Positions 62,879 through 64,000 of a DNA stretch of 64,000 nucleotides are shown piece after piece (position 1 is the stretch's first letter; the number at the start of each line of letters is the position of its first letter). Under the pieces are notes generated by a model that was given only the letters and a program-made list of their open reading frames with translations, was not told where the DNA came from and did not search any database. The stretch covers positions 463,489 through 527,488 of the forward strand of contig JAOSKM010000001.1 of assembly GCA_027493625.1 (NCBI GenBank), written 5' to 3'. The DNA is from Planctomycetota bacterium. GTDB taxonomy: Bacteria; Planctomycetota; UBA8742; UBA2392. A program made the translations under genes and the position numbers.

Positions 62879-64000
62879 ATGGAACTGCGCTCCGACGAAA
62901 TCACATCCGTAATCCGCAAGCAGATCGAGTCCTTCGGCGAAGAAATCGGCATGGAGGAAGTTGGCACCGTCCTTGAAGTCGGTGACGGTATCTGCCGCGT
63001 TTACGGCCTCGAAAACGTACAGGCCAACGAGATGGTCGAGTTCGAGAACGGCGCCTTCGGGCTCGCGTTCAACCTCGAGGAAGACTCCGTCGGCATCGTG
63101 ATCATGGGCGACTTCGTCACCATCAAGGAAGGCCAGCAGGTCAAGCGCACCGGCCGAATCCTCAGCATCCCCTGCGGCGAAGGCTTCCTTGGCCGCGTGG
63201 TGAACCCGCTGGGCCAGCCCATCGACGGCAAGGGACCCATCGAGGCCGCCGGCAGCCGACTGATCGAGTTCAAGGCCCCCGGCATCGAGGCGCGCCAGCC
63301 CGTGAAGGTGCCCCTGCAGACCGGCATCAAGGCCATCGACGCCATGATCCCCGTCGGCCGCGGCCAGCGCGAGCTGGTGATCGGCGACCGCGAGGTGGGC
63401 AAGACGGCCGTCACCATCGACACCATCATCAACCAGAAGGGCAAAGGCGTCGTCTGCGTTTACATCGCCATCGGCCAGAAGGCGTCCACCGTGCGCCAGG
63501 TCGTGGCCACCCTCGAAGAGCACAACGCGATGGACTACACCATCGTCGTCAGCGCCAACGCCCAGGACCCGGCGCCGCTGCAGTACCTCGCGCCCTACGC
63601 CGGCGCCGCGCTGGCCGAGTACTTCATGTACGCGACCGACAAGCCGCAGAAGATCCGCGACACCCTGTGCATCTACGACGACCTTTCCAAGCAGGCCGTC
63701 GCGTACCGCCAGATGTCGCTGCTGCTGCGCCGCCCGCCCGGCCGTGAGGCGTTCCCCGGCGACATTTTCTACTGCCACAGCCGCCTGCTTGAGCGCGCGG
63801 CCAAGCTGAAGGAAGAGTTCATCGTGGTGAAGAAGGACGCGCCCTGGGACACCACCGAGGGCGTGGACGGCAAGCGCTACGGCAACCGCACACCGCACGA
63901 GGAAAAGGAAGCCAAAAAGGCGCTAGAGGCCGCGGGCGAAGGCTTTGAGCTTCGCATGCACCCGCAGACAGGCGGCAGCATGACCGCCCTGCCGGTGATC
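62879..64000 (+). CDS. atpA: ATP synthase subunit alpha (partial), with extra insertion
   Basis: First 374 residues; the end lies outside the window. Beta-barrel domain and P-loop [10 protein letters not shown] (usual GDRQTGKT), IYIAIGQK type [42 protein letters not shown]. After this, where relatives go straight to GGGSLTALPVI, an insertion of about 45 residues (311-365: [35 protein letters not shown]) intervenes before [10 protein letters not shown]. It lies on the subunit surface near the catalytic interface. Confidence 0.95.
   Translation, partial: MELRSDEITSVIRKQIESFGEEIGMEEVGTVLEVGDGICRVYGLENVQANEMVEFENGAFGLAFNLEEDSVGIVIMGDFVTIKEGQQVKRTGRILSIPCGEGFLGRVVNPLGQPIDGKGPIEAAGSRLIEFKAPGIEARQPVKVPLQTGIKAIDAMIPVGRGQRELVIGDREVGKTAVTIDTIINQKGKGVVCVYIAIGQKASTVRQVVATLEEHNAMDYTIVVSANAQDPAPLQYLAPYAGAALAEYFMYATDKPQKIRDTLCIYDDLSKQAVAYRQMSLLLRRPPGREAFPGDIFYCHSRLLERAAKLKEEFIVVKKDAPWDTTEGVDGKRYGNRTPHEEKEAKKALEAAGEGFELRMHPQTGGSMTALPVI

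Overview
The window is high-GC, densely coded DNA from a Gram-negative bacterium. It has lipid A genes (lpxK and an LpxL/HtrB-type acyltransferase), hopanoid genes (hpnH, hpnG), many lipoproteins with clear lipoboxes, secreted proteins of unknown family, a bacterial RNase P RNA and an F-type ATP synthase operon. This mix, together with an insertion-bearing ATP synthase alpha subunit and a Rho factor with an Arg/Gly-rich N-terminal extension, suggests the Planctomycetota/PVC neighbourhood. That is an inference; no 16S rRNA lies in the window. Several single-base frame breaks could be real or could be assembly errors.

Layout. 1-5.6 kb: NRAMP-like transporter (partial), a di-metal CADD/PqqC-like oxidase followed by ferrochelatase, an LRR lipoprotein, RimK with an RCK_C-type tail, and an orphan response regulator. 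5.6-16.8 kb: tRNA-Val with a duplicated 3' tail, a secreted protein, rho, coaE, a lipoprotein, polA, and two paralogous membrane coiled-coil proteins with BRCT-like C-termini. 16.9-19.9 kb: rnpB, then an accessory island of a REP-associated (HUH) transposase, REP copies and a PD-(D/E)XK-like protein. 19.9-28.2 kb: TetR, a P-loop-less STAND-like protein with a HEPN-like protein, hpnH/hpnG, and an ECF sigma/anti-sigma pair with a lipoprotein. 28.2-28.7 kb: tRNA-Asn with a tandem array of its own 3' tail. 28.9-40.2 kb: BtaB-like methyltransferase, pntA1-pntA2-pntB, rsmA carrying two palindromic insertions, a tandem duplication, and a three-subunit 4-hydroxybenzoyl-CoA-reductase-like molybdoenzyme. 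40.4-49.1 kb: Cys-rich secreted protein, AAA+ ATPase, a three-gene cluster headed by a capsid-like (HK97-fold candidate) protein, a decayed lipoprotein gene, an EF-hand hydrolase, and a thioredoxin-fold selenoprotein read through an in-frame UGA. 49.3-58.7 kb: glycosyltransferase, GNAT-nitrilase fusion, di-haem cytochrome, membrane proteins and lipid A genes. 58.8-64 kb: the ATP synthase operon (atpI-like, subunit I, atpB, E, F, H, a lipoprotein, then atpA, which runs off the window).

The strongest unusual signals are: (1) the UGA-containing U-G-P-C thioredoxin-like gene with a SECIS-like hairpin; (2) the stand-alone capsid-like shell gene without phage neighbours; (3) two tRNA genes whose 3' ends are duplicated downstream behind similar hairpins; (4) several families of small palindromic elements (REP/RAYT, GGGGACTGTCCCC, GGGACACG...CGTGTCCC), some inserted in frame inside polA, rsmA and a lipoprotein signal peptide; and (5) locus-specific heptamer-repeat hairpins in many intergenic gaps.
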